A DNA stretch of 64,000 bases from an uncultured Lachnospiraceae bacterium (GCA_910586705.1 CAJUJK010000016.1:21222-85221), one strand, 5' to 3'; positions 1-8,890 are shown, counted from the first letter of the stretch. Translations and numbers: made by a program. The notes: generated from the sequence alone by a model not told the origin.

Positions 1-45
1 CAGCAACAGGCGCCGCCCCAGCCGGAACAGCCACCCGCACAATAA
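1..45 (+). CDS. 3' end of an unknown gene (partial)
   Basis: Frame 1 is open from the first base and ends at TAA (43-45). The 14 residues seen are Gln- and Pro-rich, like the low-complexity tail of a surface or regulatory protein. A GC-rich hairpin follows at once, as expected at the end of a transcription unit. The gene body lies outside the window, so no function can be given. Confidence 0.55.
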   Translation, partial: QQQAPPQPEQPPAQ

Positions 46-49
46 CAAA

Positions 50-70
50 CCGGGCGTCGGCACGCCCGGT
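50..70 (+). terminator. Hairpin after the partial gene
   Basis: The arms CCGGGCG and CGCCCGG form a perfect 7-bp stem five bases after the stop codon. No clear T-run follows, so termination is inferred from position and stem strength. Confidence 0.5.
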
Positions 71-129
71 TCAGAGAATGCTCCGCATTCTCCATGAATG
101 ATTTACACTACTGCAATTTCCCATAAACT

Positions 130-162
130 AAAAAACAACGAGCGCACACGCGCTCGTTGTTT
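130..162 (-). terminator. Rho-independent terminator of the minus-strand operon
   Basis: The arms AACAACGAGCG (134-144) and CGCTCGTTGTT (151-161) pair perfectly over 11 bp. On the minus strand the stem is followed by a run of T, directly after the stop codon at 162. This is the end of the operon that runs down from cysE. Confidence 0.85.
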
Positions 163-440
163 CATATACCCTTTACTCTTCTGATTTTCTCCTCCAGATC
201 CTCAATGCCTGTTTTCGCATTGCTGATGGCACGGCAGAAGGGCTCGTACTCTGCCCCGGGTTCCAGTCCCTCTTTTTCGTAATACAATCTGCCGATCTCA
301 ATATAGTTCTTTCTGATCACATCCTCGCAGGTACTGATCTGACTTTTTAAGTTTGCGATCTCCGCCAGATCTTTCGCCTTTCCTGTCACTTCTTTTCCCT
401 TTGAGGTGATGGTATCTCCGACCTTTTCAAAAAAATCCAT
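162..440 (-). CDS. Small helical (coiled-coil) protein, 92 aa
   Basis: This encodes a highly charged 92-residue protein without signal peptide or membrane segment. The N-terminal 30 residues (MDFFEKVGDTITSKGKEVTG) form an amphipathic Lys-rich helix, and the rest alternates Glu/Lys/Ile heptads like a coiled coil. Similar short proteins in Lachnospiraceae often carry a C-terminal zinc ribbon, but this one does not. An AGGAGG site lies 8 bases before the ATG. It is the last gene of the minus-strand operon, 44 bp after the FkbM methyltransferase and just before a strong terminator. Its function is unknown. Confidence 0.75.
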   Translation of the reverse strand: MDFFEKVGDTITSKGKEVTGKAKDLAEIANLKSQISTCEDVIRKNYIEIGRLYYEKEGLEPGAEYEPFCRAISNAKTGIEDLEEKIRRVKGI

Positions 441-484
441 TCCGCTTTCCTCCTATATATTACTTACTGCGCTTCTACAACAAA

Positions 485-1252
485 TCACTTTTTTACAAAT
501 AAATAATTCATATTACAAAAACATTCCATTTTCTCCGCATATTGTTCAATTTTCCATAGTCCGTTTTTTAATATTCTGTACACTTCAAAATTTTCATGTA
601 ACAAATTCCAAAAATCTCTGAAGTAAGTGCGCGAATCAATATTACACCCGCCAAATTCTATCTGGATAGCCCGAATGCGCCCTTCTTTCAAAAGTTTCTC
701 TGCACCCTGCAAAGCTTTTAATTCATTACCTTCTATATCCATTTTCAGAAAGTCTATCGCTTCTATATGTTCTTTCTCGCAATACTCATCCAACGTTTCT
801 GTCTTTACTGTTTCACTTTTTGAAAACTCGATATTAAAATAATCCAGTTGCCGATTATACAAACTCGCTAATCCCGAGGCATCTTTATCATAATATAAAG
901 TTGCCGTCTCGCTTTTATCACTGAGTGCCACATTGTTCAAGCGGATATTCTTATCTGCCCCTACACTCTCCTTTAATATGCGAAAAGTTTCCTGTGCAGG
1001 TTCAAAGCAATGTATCCTTGCATCCGGAAAGTATTCCTTCAACATTTTGGTATAATTTCCTTTATTAGTTCCAACATCAAACAGGACTTTATTCTGTCCT
1101 CCCAGACTTTTTAAAAACTCACAGACTTTAGATTCTCCACTTGAATAAATATCCCCATGCAGATCCATATTCATTCCTTTTAAGGACATACAATAAAGTT
1201 TATACCAAAAACTATACGTCTCCTTTTTTCCATATAACATTTTAAATCTCAT
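485..1252 (-). CDS. FkbM-family SAM-dependent methyltransferase
   Basis: This is a predicted O-methyltransferase of the FkbM family, which modifies sugars or small molecules and often belongs to glycan or polysaccharide loci. The SAM-binding motif I reads VLFDVGTNKGNYT, followed by a motif II acidic region (HCFEPAQE) and the family core FLKMDIEGNELKALQGAE. The reading frame extends to 1315, but the ATG at 1252 has an ideal site (GGAGG, six-base spacer), giving 255 aa. The upstream extension has no ribosome site and an unnatural composition. It follows the SGNH hydrolase, so both may act on the same surface glycan. The acceptor is unknown. Confidence 0.85.
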   Translation of the reverse strand: MRFKMLYGKKETYSFWYKLYCMSLKGMNMDLHGDIYSSGESKVCEFLKSLGGQNKVLFDVGTNKGNYTKMLKEYFPDARIHCFEPAQETFRILKESVGADKNIRLNNVALSDKSETATLYYDKDASGLASLYNRQLDYFNIEFSKSETVKTETLDEYCEKEHIEAIDFLKMDIEGNELKALQGAEKLLKEGRIRAIQIEFGGCNIDSRTYFRDFWNLLHENFEVYRILKNGLWKIEQYAEKMECFCNMNYLFVKK

Positions 1253-1329
1253 CACTTTCCTCCAGTTTTTGTTGTTCCACTCATCTCCAGCATACAAAAC
1301 CCATATGATAAACAATACCGCATCTTCCG

Positions 1330-2961
1330 CTATTCGTCAACCGAAAGCCGCTCATAGTTCCGCACCAGTTCCGCCGCGATATGCTCCGCCAGAATCCGGT
1401 ATCCCGCCTTGTTGGCATGTACGCCGTCCGGCATATAGTCCGCCACGATATCCGCGTCGTGGGAATCCAGTATATTGGAATTATATAAGTCTATCACCTG
1501 AAAATCATAGGCTGCGGATAAGGTCAGTATCACATCCGACAAGTTTTTCTGGGGAAGCAGATAGATCCGCTCCCGCATCAGATAATCCTGCAGGATGTTC
1601 GGCAGCGGCGTGACAAAGAAAATATCCGCATCGGGATAATTCTCCTTAAGCCCCCGCATCAGCTCGTCAAGATCCCCGCAGAAAGTCCACGGTTTCCGTT
1701 CCGCAAGGCTGCCAAACTCTTTCTCCGACAGGCAGAAACCATCGTTGGTGCCGCCCATGACGATAATAATGTCCGTATCTACCGGGATCTGCGTATAGCG
1801 CTCCACAAAGGCGTCCGACCAGTACCGTCCGATCGAAGAACCGCCAATGCCCAGATTGTATACTTCCTCCGCTCCCAGCAGTTCTTTCAGTATGGAAGGA
1901 TAGGCATAGGTGAGATACCCTTCCTCCCCTTCCAGATTCGCCGCCGCCGTGATGCTGTCTCCCAGACAGGCAATCTTCTTCCCCGAAAAATCCACACCCT
2001 GTTCCTCCAGACACGCCTGATCCTCCCAGTTGACCAGAAGAGTCTCCTCCTGAGAACTTCGTATCTGCCTACGTTCGACAAGTGTAATTTCGGGATACAC
2101 CATTTCTATCTTCAGAAGAAGATCGAGCATGTTGCCGGATATTGTACCGTTTCCCGAGACGCTGGCTGCATTGCCCGAAACGGTATCGTTTTCCGACACA
2201 CTCATTCTATTGACTGATATGGTCATATTATCTGACACGCAAAATGTATTGTCTGATACTGTATCGTTACCAGAAACGCCGGATGCATTGCCCGATACCG
2301 TATCATTACCCGACAAGCTGGTTACATTGCCTGATTCCGCGTCGTTGCCCGACACGCTGGTTACATTGCCTGATATCGTATCATTGCCGGAAACACTGGA
2401 CATATTTCCCGATATCGTATCATTACCTGACACATCAGTCACATTATCTGACATATTCGTCGCATTATCTGACACACTAATCATATTGTCCGACACACTG
2501 GTCGTATTGTCTGACACATCAGGCGCCTTGCCCGAAACGACGTTGTTTTCCGAAACACTTGTCCCATTCTCCGAAACAGTGCTGTCTGCCAAGGTGTCCG
2601 TCCCGTTTTCCGATACCCCCGGCGTTTCCTCCGGCAGCTCCCGATTCCCGGACATACCGCTTGTGTCGAAACCCATCATCGCCACAGCAGGAACCGCCGC
2701 CTCGTCATCCATACGGATCTCTTCCAGAAACTGTCCCAGCTTTTCCCTGTCCCCGGAAAGCGCCTCGATCTCCTGCCGCATTTCCTGCACCCGGTCATGG
2801 GCTTCCCTGTTTCTCGAGAGCACTTCCTCCTGCTGCTTCAGTTCCGTTTCGATCTCTCTGTTTACAACATGTGTAGCATAAAGCCGCATCCCAACTGCCG
2901 CCACTAGCACCGCTAACAGCGACAGGATCGCGACCGCCAGTATCTCGTTTATCTTTCTCAT
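1330..2961 (-). CDS. Membrane-anchored SGNH/GDSL hydrolase with a long VSGN-type repeat linker
   Basis: The 543-residue protein has an N-terminal membrane anchor (about residues 7-27), a coiled coil (30-80), a low-complexity repeat region (about 115-283) and a C-terminal SGNH hydrolase domain (about 330-540). The repeat alternates units such as VSGND, TISGN, VSDN and VSEN. Hydrolase blocks are visible: CLGDSITA (block I, catalytic Ser), GGTND (block III) and DGVHANKAGY (block V, Asp and His). It probably de-acylates a cell-surface glycan, with the repeat as a stalk across the wall. Its ATG overlaps the rlmB stop as ATGA, so the two are translationally coupled. Confidence 0.85.
   Translation of the reverse strand: MRKINEILAVAILSLLAVLVAAVGMRLYATHVVNREIETELKQQEEVLSRNREAHDRVQEMRQEIEALSGDREKLGQFLEEIRMDDEAAVPAVAMMGFDTSGMSGNRELPEETPGVSENGTDTLADSTVSENGTSVSENNVVSGKAPDVSDNTTSVSDNMISVSDNATNMSDNVTDVSGNDTISGNMSSVSGNDTISGNVTSVSGNDAESGNVTSLSGNDTVSGNASGVSGNDTVSDNTFCVSDNMTISVNRMSVSENDTVSGNAASVSGNGTISGNMLDLLLKIEMVYPEITLVERRQIRSSQEETLLVNWEDQACLEEQGVDFSGKKIACLGDSITAAANLEGEEGYLTYAYPSILKELLGAEEVYNLGIGGSSIGRYWSDAFVERYTQIPVDTDIIIVMGGTNDGFCLSEKEFGSLAERKPWTFCGDLDELMRGLKENYPDADIFFVTPLPNILQDYLMRERIYLLPQKNLSDVILTLSAAYDFQVIDLYNSNILDSHDADIVADYMPDGVHANKAGYRILAEHIAAELVRNYERLSVDE
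2128..2600 (-). repeat. In-frame VSxN-coding repeat
   Basis: This tract of the SGNH hydrolase gene is made of roughly two dozen degenerate 15- to 18-bp units encoding V-S-[GDE]-N and S-G-N variants. Units differ mainly at third codon positions, so the protein repeat is conserved more strongly than the DNA. A long open frame on the opposite strand arises only from this repetition. Confidence 0.8.
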
Positions 2962-3767
2962 TGCAATCTCTGTCTGACAATCTCATAAGCCAGAATCCCC
3001 GCCGCCACAGAGGCGTTCAGGGAATCAATATCCCCCCGCATGGGAATCTGTGCGGTCATGTCGCATTTTTCCCTGACAAGGCGGCTCACGCCGTCTCCCT
3101 CCGCGCCGATCACCAGCCCGATCGGTCCCTTCAGATTTAATTCATACATGGACGTGCCGCCCATATCCGCGCAGACAAACCAGAGCCCGTCCTTTTTCAG
3201 TTCCTCGATGGTCTGCCCCAGATTGGTCACTTTCGCCACCGGCGTATAGTTCAGCGCACCCGCGGATGCCTTCGCCACCGTAGCCGTCAGCCCCACGGCA
3301 CGGTTTTTCGGAATAATGACGCCGTGCGCGCCCGCCTGATTCGCCGTGCGGATGATCGCTCCCAGATTGTGGGGATCCTCGATTCCGTCCAAAAGCAAAA
3401 CAAAGGGCGCCTCCCCCTTGTCCTTCGCCTTCTGCAATATATCGGAAACTTCCGCATATCCGTAAGCCGCCGCTGCCGCGATCACGCCCTGATGTCTGCC
3501 TGTCTCGGACATCTGGTCAAGCCGCTCCTTCGTCACATATTTGATTGGCGTCCCCTGCTTTGCCGCCTCCCGTTTGATGGTCATGACCGGTCCGTCCTTG
3601 CAGCCGTCCAGCACATAGAGCCTGTCTATGGTACGCCCCGCCCGGAATGCTTCGATCACGGCGTTTCTTCCTTCTATGATTCCCGTATTTTCTTCCAAAT
3701 TATGTAAACCTCTCTTCCCATATTCGCAGCCGCCTGTTTTTCTTTCGCAGCCTATACAGACTCGCAC
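2958..3767 (-). CDS. rlmB: 23S rRNA (guanosine-2'-O)-methyltransferase RlmB
   Basis: This is a SpoU/TrmH-class methyltransferase predicted to 2'-O-methylate the peptidyl-transferase loop guanosine of 23S rRNA. The family motifs are all present: substrate-binding N-domain (IIEGRNAVIEAF), motif 1 (DPHNLGAIIRTANQAGAHGV), motif 2 (GLVIGAEGDGVSRLV) and motif 3 (IPMRGDIDSLNASVAAGI) in the trefoil-knot fold. The frame opens with GTG at 3767. A TTG at 3698 preceded by AGAGAGG would give a length closer to the usual 245 residues, so the start is unsettled. It lies 19 bp after mrnC and overlaps the next gene by 4 bp. Confidence 0.92.
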   Translation of the reverse strand: MRVCIGCERKTGGCEYGKRGLHNLEENTGIIEGRNAVIEAFRAGRTIDRLYVLDGCKDGPVMTIKREAAKQGTPIKYVTKERLDQMSETGRHQGVIAAAAAYGYAEVSDILQKAKDKGEAPFVLLLDGIEDPHNLGAIIRTANQAGAHGVIIPKNRAVGLTATVAKASAGALNYTPVAKVTNLGQTIEELKKDGLWFVCADMGGTSMYELNLKGPIGLVIGAEGDGVSRLVREKCDMTAQIPMRGDIDSLNASVAAGILAYEIVRQRLQ

Positions 3768-3786
3768 CCCACACTCCGCGCGGCTC

Positions 3787-4227
3787 TCAGAGCTTCATCC
3801 CCACCAGCTCCACCGCCCTCTTCACAAGCGAAAGCAGACGCTCCTGCTTCCCGGTCAGATACAGGTAACCGCACAGCGCCTCGAAGCCCGTCGCCTTGCG
3901 GTACTCGATGACCGTAGCGTTTTTCGCGGTGGTATAGGATTTGGCGTTCCGCCCGCGCTTGTAGACCGTCTGCTCTTCCTCGGTCAGTTCCTCCATCAGC
4001 GCCTCGATCATCCGTGCCTGCACCCTCGCGTTCACGTAGGCGACCGTCTTATGATGCAGTTTGTTGGCGGAGGTATTGCCCCGCTCCACAACCACGGTGC
4101 GGATCACCAGATCAAAGACCGCATCCCCGATATAGGCGAGCGTCAGCGGCGAATAGGTGCGTATGTCTATCTCCCCACAGGCAAAATCCCGCTTGATCGC
4201 CTCGAGGATCGTTATGCTCTCTTCCAT
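3787..4227 (-). CDS. mrnC: Mini-ribonuclease 3 (MrnC)
   Basis: MrnC is a homodimeric RNase III-like enzyme without a dsRNA-binding domain that matures the ends of 23S rRNA precursors in Firmicutes. The 146 residues match the family length. The catalytic signature LAYIGDAVFDL is near the N-terminus, followed by the RGNTSANKLHHKTVAYVNA helix and KRGRNAKSYTTAKNA. A GAGGGAG site precedes the ATG. The gene overlaps cysS by 16 bp and precedes rlmB. The order cysS-mrnC-rlmB is widely conserved in Firmicutes and supports co-transcription. Confidence 0.95.
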   Translation of the reverse strand: MEESITILEAIKRDFACGEIDIRTYSPLTLAYIGDAVFDLVIRTVVVERGNTSANKLHHKTVAYVNARVQARMIEALMEELTEEEQTVYKRGRNAKSYTTAKNATVIEYRKATGFEALCGYLYLTGKQERLLSLVKRAVELVGMKL

Positions 4228-5621
4228 TTGACTCCCTCGCGCGTATCTTCCAGTACAATGCCCTTCCCGGCAAGGAGATCCCGGATCTCGTCCGCCCTCG
4301 CAAAGTTTTTCGCCTTTCTGGCGTCCTGTCTCTCCTGAATCAGCGACTCGATCTCCTCATCCAACATCTCCTGCTGACGTTCTGCCGTAAGCCCGCAGAT
4401 ATCCATAAGCTCCACGATCTCGTCTTTCAGCGCACGGATAAATGCCGCACTTGCACCCTCTCCCACGGACGTATTGGCGAATTTTACCAGCTCAAAAATC
4501 GCGGAGATGGCGTCCGCCGTATTGAAATCGTCGTCCATCGCCTCGTCAAACTTTGTCACATACTCCTTCGCCTGCACAAGCGCTTTCTCCTCGTCGGCGC
4601 CCGGCTCCTGTGTCTGCGCCTTTTCCAGAAGGAAGTTTAAGTTGGACACGCAGGTCACGATCCGCTCCAGACCGTTCTTCGCCGCCTCCATCAGCTCCGC
4701 GCTGAAATTCAGGGGACTTCTGTAATGGGCGGAGAGCATGAAGAACCGCAGCACCTGCAGGTCGTACTTCTCACTGATGTCCCGCACGGTAAAGAAATTG
4801 CCGAGGGACTTGGACATTTTTTTATTGTCAATATTTAAGAACCCGTTGTGCATCCAGTATTTGGCAAAAGGTTTGCCGTTCGCCGCCTCCGACTGGGCGA
4901 TCTCATTCTCGTGGTGGGGAAAAATCAGGTCCTCGCCGCCCGCATGAATGTCAATCTCCTCCCCCAGATACTTCTTGCTCATCACGGAGCACTCGATATG
5001 CCAGCCCGGTCTTCCCTCGCACCACGGGGACTCCCAGAAAGGCTCGCCCTCTTTCTTCGGTTTCCAGAGCACAAAGTCCAGTGGATCCTGCTTCTGCTCC
5101 TCCCCGGACACCAGAAGGGAACGCCCGCCGCTGCGCAGGTCGTCCAGATTTTTATGGGAAAGCTTGCCGTAACCCGGAAAACTTCTCGTCTTAAAGTAAA
5201 CGGTGCCGTCCTCCGCCACATAGGCGTGTCCCTTGTCGATCAGCGTCTGAATCATCTCGATCATGCCGCCGATCTCGCAGGTCGCCTTGGGATGCGTGGT
5301 GGCGGGCTTCACATGCAGCGCCTCCATGTCCTTTTTGCACTCCTCGATATAGCGCTCCGAAATCACGGAAGGGTCCGTGCCCTCCTCGTTCGCCTTCTTG
5401 ATGATCTTGTCGTCCACATCCGTGAAGTTCGACACGTAATTGACGTCATAGCCCCTGTGCTCCATATAGCGGCGCACCGTATCAAACACGATCATAGGTC
5501 TCGCGTTTCCGATATGAATCAGGTTGTAGACCGTAGGTCCGCACACATACATGCTGACCTTCCCCTCCTCAATCGGCACAAACTCCTCTTTTTTCCCCGA
5601 CAGCGTATTGTAAACTTTCAT
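4212..5621 (-). CDS. cysS: Cysteinyl-tRNA synthetase
   Basis: This class I synthetase charges tRNA-Cys. Visible marks are CGPTVYNLIHIGNARP (HIGH-type motif with the zinc Cys), GWHIECSVM and HHENEIAQ (zinc ligands), and KMSKSLGNF (KMSKS). The DALR and C-terminal anticodon-binding parts follow. The open frame reaches 5678, but the ATG at 5621 (MKVYNTLSGKKEEF) has AGAGGAGA at good spacing and matches family N-termini, giving 469 aa. It lies between cysE and mrnC, so cysteine synthesis and cysteine charging share one operon. No T-box leader was found. Confidence 0.96.
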   Translation of the reverse strand: MKVYNTLSGKKEEFVPIEEGKVSMYVCGPTVYNLIHIGNARPMIVFDTVRRYMEHRGYDVNYVSNFTDVDDKIIKKANEEGTDPSVISERYIEECKKDMEALHVKPATTHPKATCEIGGMIEMIQTLIDKGHAYVAEDGTVYFKTRSFPGYGKLSHKNLDDLRSGGRSLLVSGEEQKQDPLDFVLWKPKKEGEPFWESPWCEGRPGWHIECSVMSKKYLGEEIDIHAGGEDLIFPHHENEIAQSEAANGKPFAKYWMHNGFLNIDNKKMSKSLGNFFTVRDISEKYDLQVLRFFMLSAHYRSPLNFSAELMEAAKNGLERIVTCVSNLNFLLEKAQTQEPGADEEKALVQAKEYVTKFDEAMDDDFNTADAISAIFELVKFANTSVGEGASAAFIRALKDEIVELMDICGLTAERQQEMLDEEIESLIQERQDARKAKNFARADEIRDLLAGKGIVLEDTREGVKWKRA

Positions 5622-5698
5622 AAATCTCCTCTCTTTCCGCGTCTGCGTTGGAATATACAACGTGCACAATGAACACAACCTTACCCTGTGTTTCGCAA

Positions 5699-6367
5699 TT
5701 ATTTTTCTCTCCTCATATTCTTCATCTCCCGCTCCAGATCAAGCAGCCGGTTTGTCAGCTCCGCGTTGGCGCGCTGCAAAACCATAATATCTTCCCGCAC
5801 CGGGTCTGGCAGATGGGTCTGGTCCAGCTCCTCCTGCGGCAGCGCCATGTTGTCGCGCCTGACCACGCGCCCGGGCACGCCCACCACCGTGGAATTGGGC
5901 GGCACTTCGTTTAGCACCACGCTCCCTGCCCCGATTTTACTATTATCCCCGATTTTAAAGGAGCCAAGCACCTTCGCGCCGGTGCTGATCATAACGTTGT
6001 TCCCGATGGTCGGGTGTCTTTTCCCCTGCTCCTTGCCTGTGCCGCCGAGGGTCACGCCCTGATAGAGCGTAACGTTATCGCCGATCACCGTGGTCTCCCC
6101 GATAATGACGCCATGTCCATGGTCAATAAAAAAGCCCTTGCCGATCTGCGCGCCCGGATGGATCTCAATGCCCGTCCTGCGCGCGCCCTTCTGGGAAACC
6201 CACCTCGCCCAGAAATAATGGTGGCGCAGATACAGCTTGTGCGCCAGCCGGTAATAGCACATCACTTTAAAGCTGGGATAGAGAAAAACTTCCATATTGG
6301 AGTGAATTGCCGGATCACGCTCGCGTATGATACGGATTTCCTCCTTTATATTTCCGATAAAGCCCAT
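5699..6367 (-). CDS. cysE: Serine O-acetyltransferase
   Basis: The enzyme transfers acetyl from acetyl-CoA to L-serine, the first step of cysteine synthesis. The N-terminal helical part is short (EpsC type). From about residue 66 the left-handed beta-helix of hexapeptide repeats is clear (IHPGAQIGKGFFIDHGHGVIIGE, then VTLGGTGKEQGKRHPTIG). The acyltransferase histidines lie in DHGHG and RHPTIG. The last 40 residues form a charged coiled-coil tail. An AAGGAG site precedes the ATG. It is the first gene of the cysE-cysS-mrnC-rlmB operon and has a clear sigma-A promoter upstream. Confidence 0.94.
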   Translation of the reverse strand: MGFIGNIKEEIRIIRERDPAIHSNMEVFLYPSFKVMCYYRLAHKLYLRHHYFWARWVSQKGARRTGIEIHPGAQIGKGFFIDHGHGVIIGETTVIGDNVTLYQGVTLGGTGKEQGKRHPTIGNNVMISTGAKVLGSFKIGDNSKIGAGSVVLNEVPPNSTVVGVPGRVVRRDNMALPQEELDQTHLPDPVREDIMVLQRANAELTNRLLDLEREMKNMRREK

Positions 6368-6477
6368 GTAACCGCTCCTTCTGCGTCTCCATTCATACCA
6401 CGCCGGATTCTATGTCTATCCGGCTTGAAAAGTAGTCCTTTATCATAAATCGTCTGCAAGAAATTTCTACCATAATT

Positions 6478-6506
6478 AGAATATGCAACTTAGGACATTT
6501 TGTCAA
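6478..6506 (-). promoter_or_regulatory. Sigma-A promoter of the cysE operon
   Basis: On the minus strand TTGACA (6506-6501) and TATTCT (6483-6478) are separated by exactly 17 bp. Transcription would start about 100 bp before the cysE ATG. Confidence 0.8.
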
Positions 6507-6590
6507 GGAAACCTGTGCATTAGCAGAATTGCAAGACTTGCGAAGCAGGCTCATGCCTGCATGAAAGACTGATTTGCAAATCCTGCAATG

Positions 6591-6633
6591 AGCAGCGCGA
6601 ACGACAGATACGAAGCATCTGGCGTCTGCTTAT
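6591..6633 (-). repeat. Dispersed palindromic intergenic repeat, copy A
   Basis: On the minus strand this reads AAGCAGAC, a stem CAGATGC-TTC-GTATCTG, then TCGTTCGCGCTGC. Copies B (35338-35377) and C (39137-39180) share both flanks, while the stem sequence differs with compensating changes. GCAG at the 5' side and CTGC at the 3' side could form an outer stem. Confidence 0.7.
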
Positions 6634-6713
6634 GCACACAACACGCAGAATGTCCCGCAACACGCAAATCTTCGCGCGGTGCGGGACACCCTGCCTTTAT
6701 GTATATATCCCCC

Positions 6714-8825
6714 TCAAGAAAATGTAACTGGCACTTCCACACATTTCTTCCCGGCAAGCGCAGCCGTCCGGCTGTCAGGCTGTCCGGTACCCACATAGAG
6801 CGTATACTTGCCGCCGCCTTTGACAAAAACGCCATCCTCGTTCACCGCAAGAAAAGCATTGCCGGAAACGGTCATATCCATCTCCGTGCGCTCTTCCGCC
6901 TCCAGAAAAACTCTCGCAAAAGCGCAGAGGCTGTGATTCGGCACGGCGAACGGCGACTCCATATCCTTCACATAAATCTGAACCACGTCGCCCGTCGCGA
7001 TATCTCCCGCGTTCTTCACCGTCACATGCACGGTCACATCGCCTGTCGTCTCATCCGTCCGAATGACTTCCGCCTTTTCCACCTGCACGTCGCCGTAAGT
7101 CAGCCCGTACCCGAAGGGATAGAGTGCCTCCTGCTCCATATAGCGGTAGGTTCTCCCCTTCATGGTGTAGTCTTCAAAGGCAGGCAGTTCTTCCAGCGTG
7201 CGGTAAAACGTCACTGGCAGCTTGCCGGACGGAGAACAGTCCCCGAACAGAATGTCCGCCACCGCCTTTCCGCCCCTCGCGCCGGGATACCAGAGCTGCA
7301 GGACAGCCGCCGCCTTATCCTGCGCTTCGGAGAGGTCGATTGCGCTTCCCGCCATTAGACAAACAACCACGGGCTTACCTGCGGCAAACACCGCCTCCAT
7401 GAGCTTTCTCTGCGGCTCGGGCAGAAGCAGATCCGCCTTATCGCCGGACGCATAACTGTTGCCCGTATCGCCCTCTTCTCCCTCCAGCGTCTCGTTCAGT
7501 CCCACACAGAGCACCACCACATCGCTGTGTTTCGCCACGATCACCGCCTCCGCGACGCGGTCGTTCTCCCACGCCAGATTCTCCACGCGGTCTTTAAATA
7601 AATGGGAGCCTTCCGAGTATAAAACTCTTCCATTATATCCGACTTTATCCTGTATTCCCTCTAAAACCGTAATGTATCGAGACGAAGTTCCGTGATAATT
7701 TCCGACCAACGCCTCTCTGCTGTCCGCATTTGGTCCGATCACGCCGATGGTCTGTCCCGCCGAAGCATTGAGCGGAAGAACGCCGTCATTTTTCAGAAGC
7801 ACAACCGACTCTCTGGTGAGCTGCTGCGCCACCTCCAGATGCGCCTCGCACTCCACCTTTTCATAAGAAATGTCGTCGTACCTGCTCCCGTCAAACAGCC
7901 CCAGAAGGTATCTCGTGGTGAACGCGCGCACCGCCGCCTCCGTGATCTCCTCCTCCGTCACCAGCCCCTGTTCCAACGCTTTTAACAGATAGAGATAAGT
8001 CACGCCGCAGTTGATGTCACAGCCACACTTTAGCGCCAGCGCCGCTGACTCCTCCATGGTGTGCGTCACCATATGTTTTTCGTGAAAATCCTTGATCGCC
8101 CAGCAGTCTGACACGTAATGCCCCTCAAACTTCCATTCGTCACGGAGAATATCCTGCATCAGCGTCTTACTGCCGCAGCACGGCTCTCCGTTGGTCCGGT
8201 TGTAGGCGCCCATCACGGCTTCCACCCCCGCCTCCTGCACACATGCCTTAAAGGCGGGCAGATAGGTCTCCGCCATATCTTTCTTTGTGGCGACGGCGTT
8301 GAACTCATGGCGCACCGCCTCGGGCCCCGAATGCACCGCAAAATGCTTGGCGCACGCCGCAGATTTCAACACATCCTTGTCGTCGCCCTGCAGTCCCTCC
8401 ACATAAGCCACGCCCAGTCTGGAAGTCAGGTAAGGGTCCTCCCCGTAAGTCTCCTGTCCCCTGCCCCATCTGGGATCCCTGAATATATTCACATTGGGCG
8501 ACCAGAACGTCAGCCCTTTATAGATGTCTCTGTCGTTTTCCGCCGAGTACGCATTGTATTTCGCCCTGCCCTCTGTTGACGCCACATCCCCGGCGCTATG
8601 TATCAATTCCGTGTCAAAAGTCGCCGCCATGCCGATCGCCTGCGGAAAGCTGGTCGCCACACCCGCCCTCGCAACGCCGTGCAACGCCTCGCCCCACCAG
8701 TTGTAGGCTGGCACGCCGAGTCTCTCGATCGCCGGCGCGTCGTAGCGAAGCTGGGAAGCCCTCTCCTCCACAGTCATCTGCCCCACCAATTCCTCTGCCT
8801 TGCGTCTTGCCTGTTCTCTCGTCAT
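6714..8825 (-). CDS. Glycoside hydrolase family 3 (beta-xylosidase/beta-glucosidase type)
   Basis: The 703-residue protein lacks a signal peptide and should act in the cytoplasm on imported oligosaccharides. The GH3 N-terminal barrel covers about residues 10-320, with the nucleophile Asp240 in HYVSDCWAI and substrate-loop motifs SPNVNIFRDPRWGRGQE and KHFAVHSGPE. The GH3 C-terminal domain (about 335-560) and a fibronectin-III-like domain (about 590-690) follow. The NWWGEALHGVAR motif resembles xylan beta-1,4-xylosidases. The neighbouring AraC regulator and ABC importer suggest that it cleaves the imported sugar. The exact specificity cannot be fixed here. Confidence 0.9.
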   Translation of the reverse strand: MTREQARRKAEELVGQMTVEERASQLRYDAPAIERLGVPAYNWWGEALHGVARAGVATSFPQAIGMAATFDTELIHSAGDVASTEGRAKYNAYSAENDRDIYKGLTFWSPNVNIFRDPRWGRGQETYGEDPYLTSRLGVAYVEGLQGDDKDVLKSAACAKHFAVHSGPEAVRHEFNAVATKKDMAETYLPAFKACVQEAGVEAVMGAYNRTNGEPCCGSKTLMQDILRDEWKFEGHYVSDCWAIKDFHEKHMVTHTMEESAALALKCGCDINCGVTYLYLLKALEQGLVTEEEITEAAVRAFTTRYLLGLFDGSRYDDISYEKVECEAHLEVAQQLTRESVVLLKNDGVLPLNASAGQTIGVIGPNADSREALVGNYHGTSSRYITVLEGIQDKVGYNGRVLYSEGSHLFKDRVENLAWENDRVAEAVIVAKHSDVVVLCVGLNETLEGEEGDTGNSYASGDKADLLLPEPQRKLMEAVFAAGKPVVVCLMAGSAIDLSEAQDKAAAVLQLWYPGARGGKAVADILFGDCSPSGKLPVTFYRTLEELPAFEDYTMKGRTYRYMEQEALYPFGYGLTYGDVQVEKAEVIRTDETTGDVTVHVTVKNAGDIATGDVVQIYVKDMESPFAVPNHSLCAFARVFLEAEERTEMDMTVSGNAFLAVNEDGVFVKGGGKYTLYVGTGQPDSRTAALAGKKCVEVPVTFS

Positions 8826-8890
8826 ATGCTATTTTCATCCTTTCCGCCCGTTTTTTCCGTGCTCTGGCTCCTCTGAAAGAAATCGCCCGG

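Larger units (their letters stand above)
6368..6713. other. Intergenic region between cysE and the GH3 gene
   Basis: These 346 bp hold no supported gene. They contain the cysE promoter, a 7-bp leader hairpin (GCCGGAT/ATCCGGC, 6402-6424), a copy of the dispersed palindromic repeat (6591-6633), and a GC-rich hairpin with arms GTCCCGCA/TGCGGGAC just after the GH3 stop codon that may end GH3 transcription. Confidence 0.7.

Noticed and set aside
406..621. Short plus-strand frame across the gap after the FkbM gene
   Set aside because: It overlaps two minus-strand genes and has no ribosome site.
2128..2600. Possible CRISPR array because of regular spacing
   Set aside because: Units are contiguous, degenerate, in frame and without unique spacers. 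They encode part of the SGNH hydrolase.
2129..2881. 250-codon plus-strand frame with a regular repeat
   Set aside because: It is the reverse complement of the VSGN repeat; the repetition alone keeps it open.
6368..6470. T-box leader for cysteine upstream of cysE
   Set aside because: The leader is only about 100 bases and lacks the conserved T-box antiterminator sequence.
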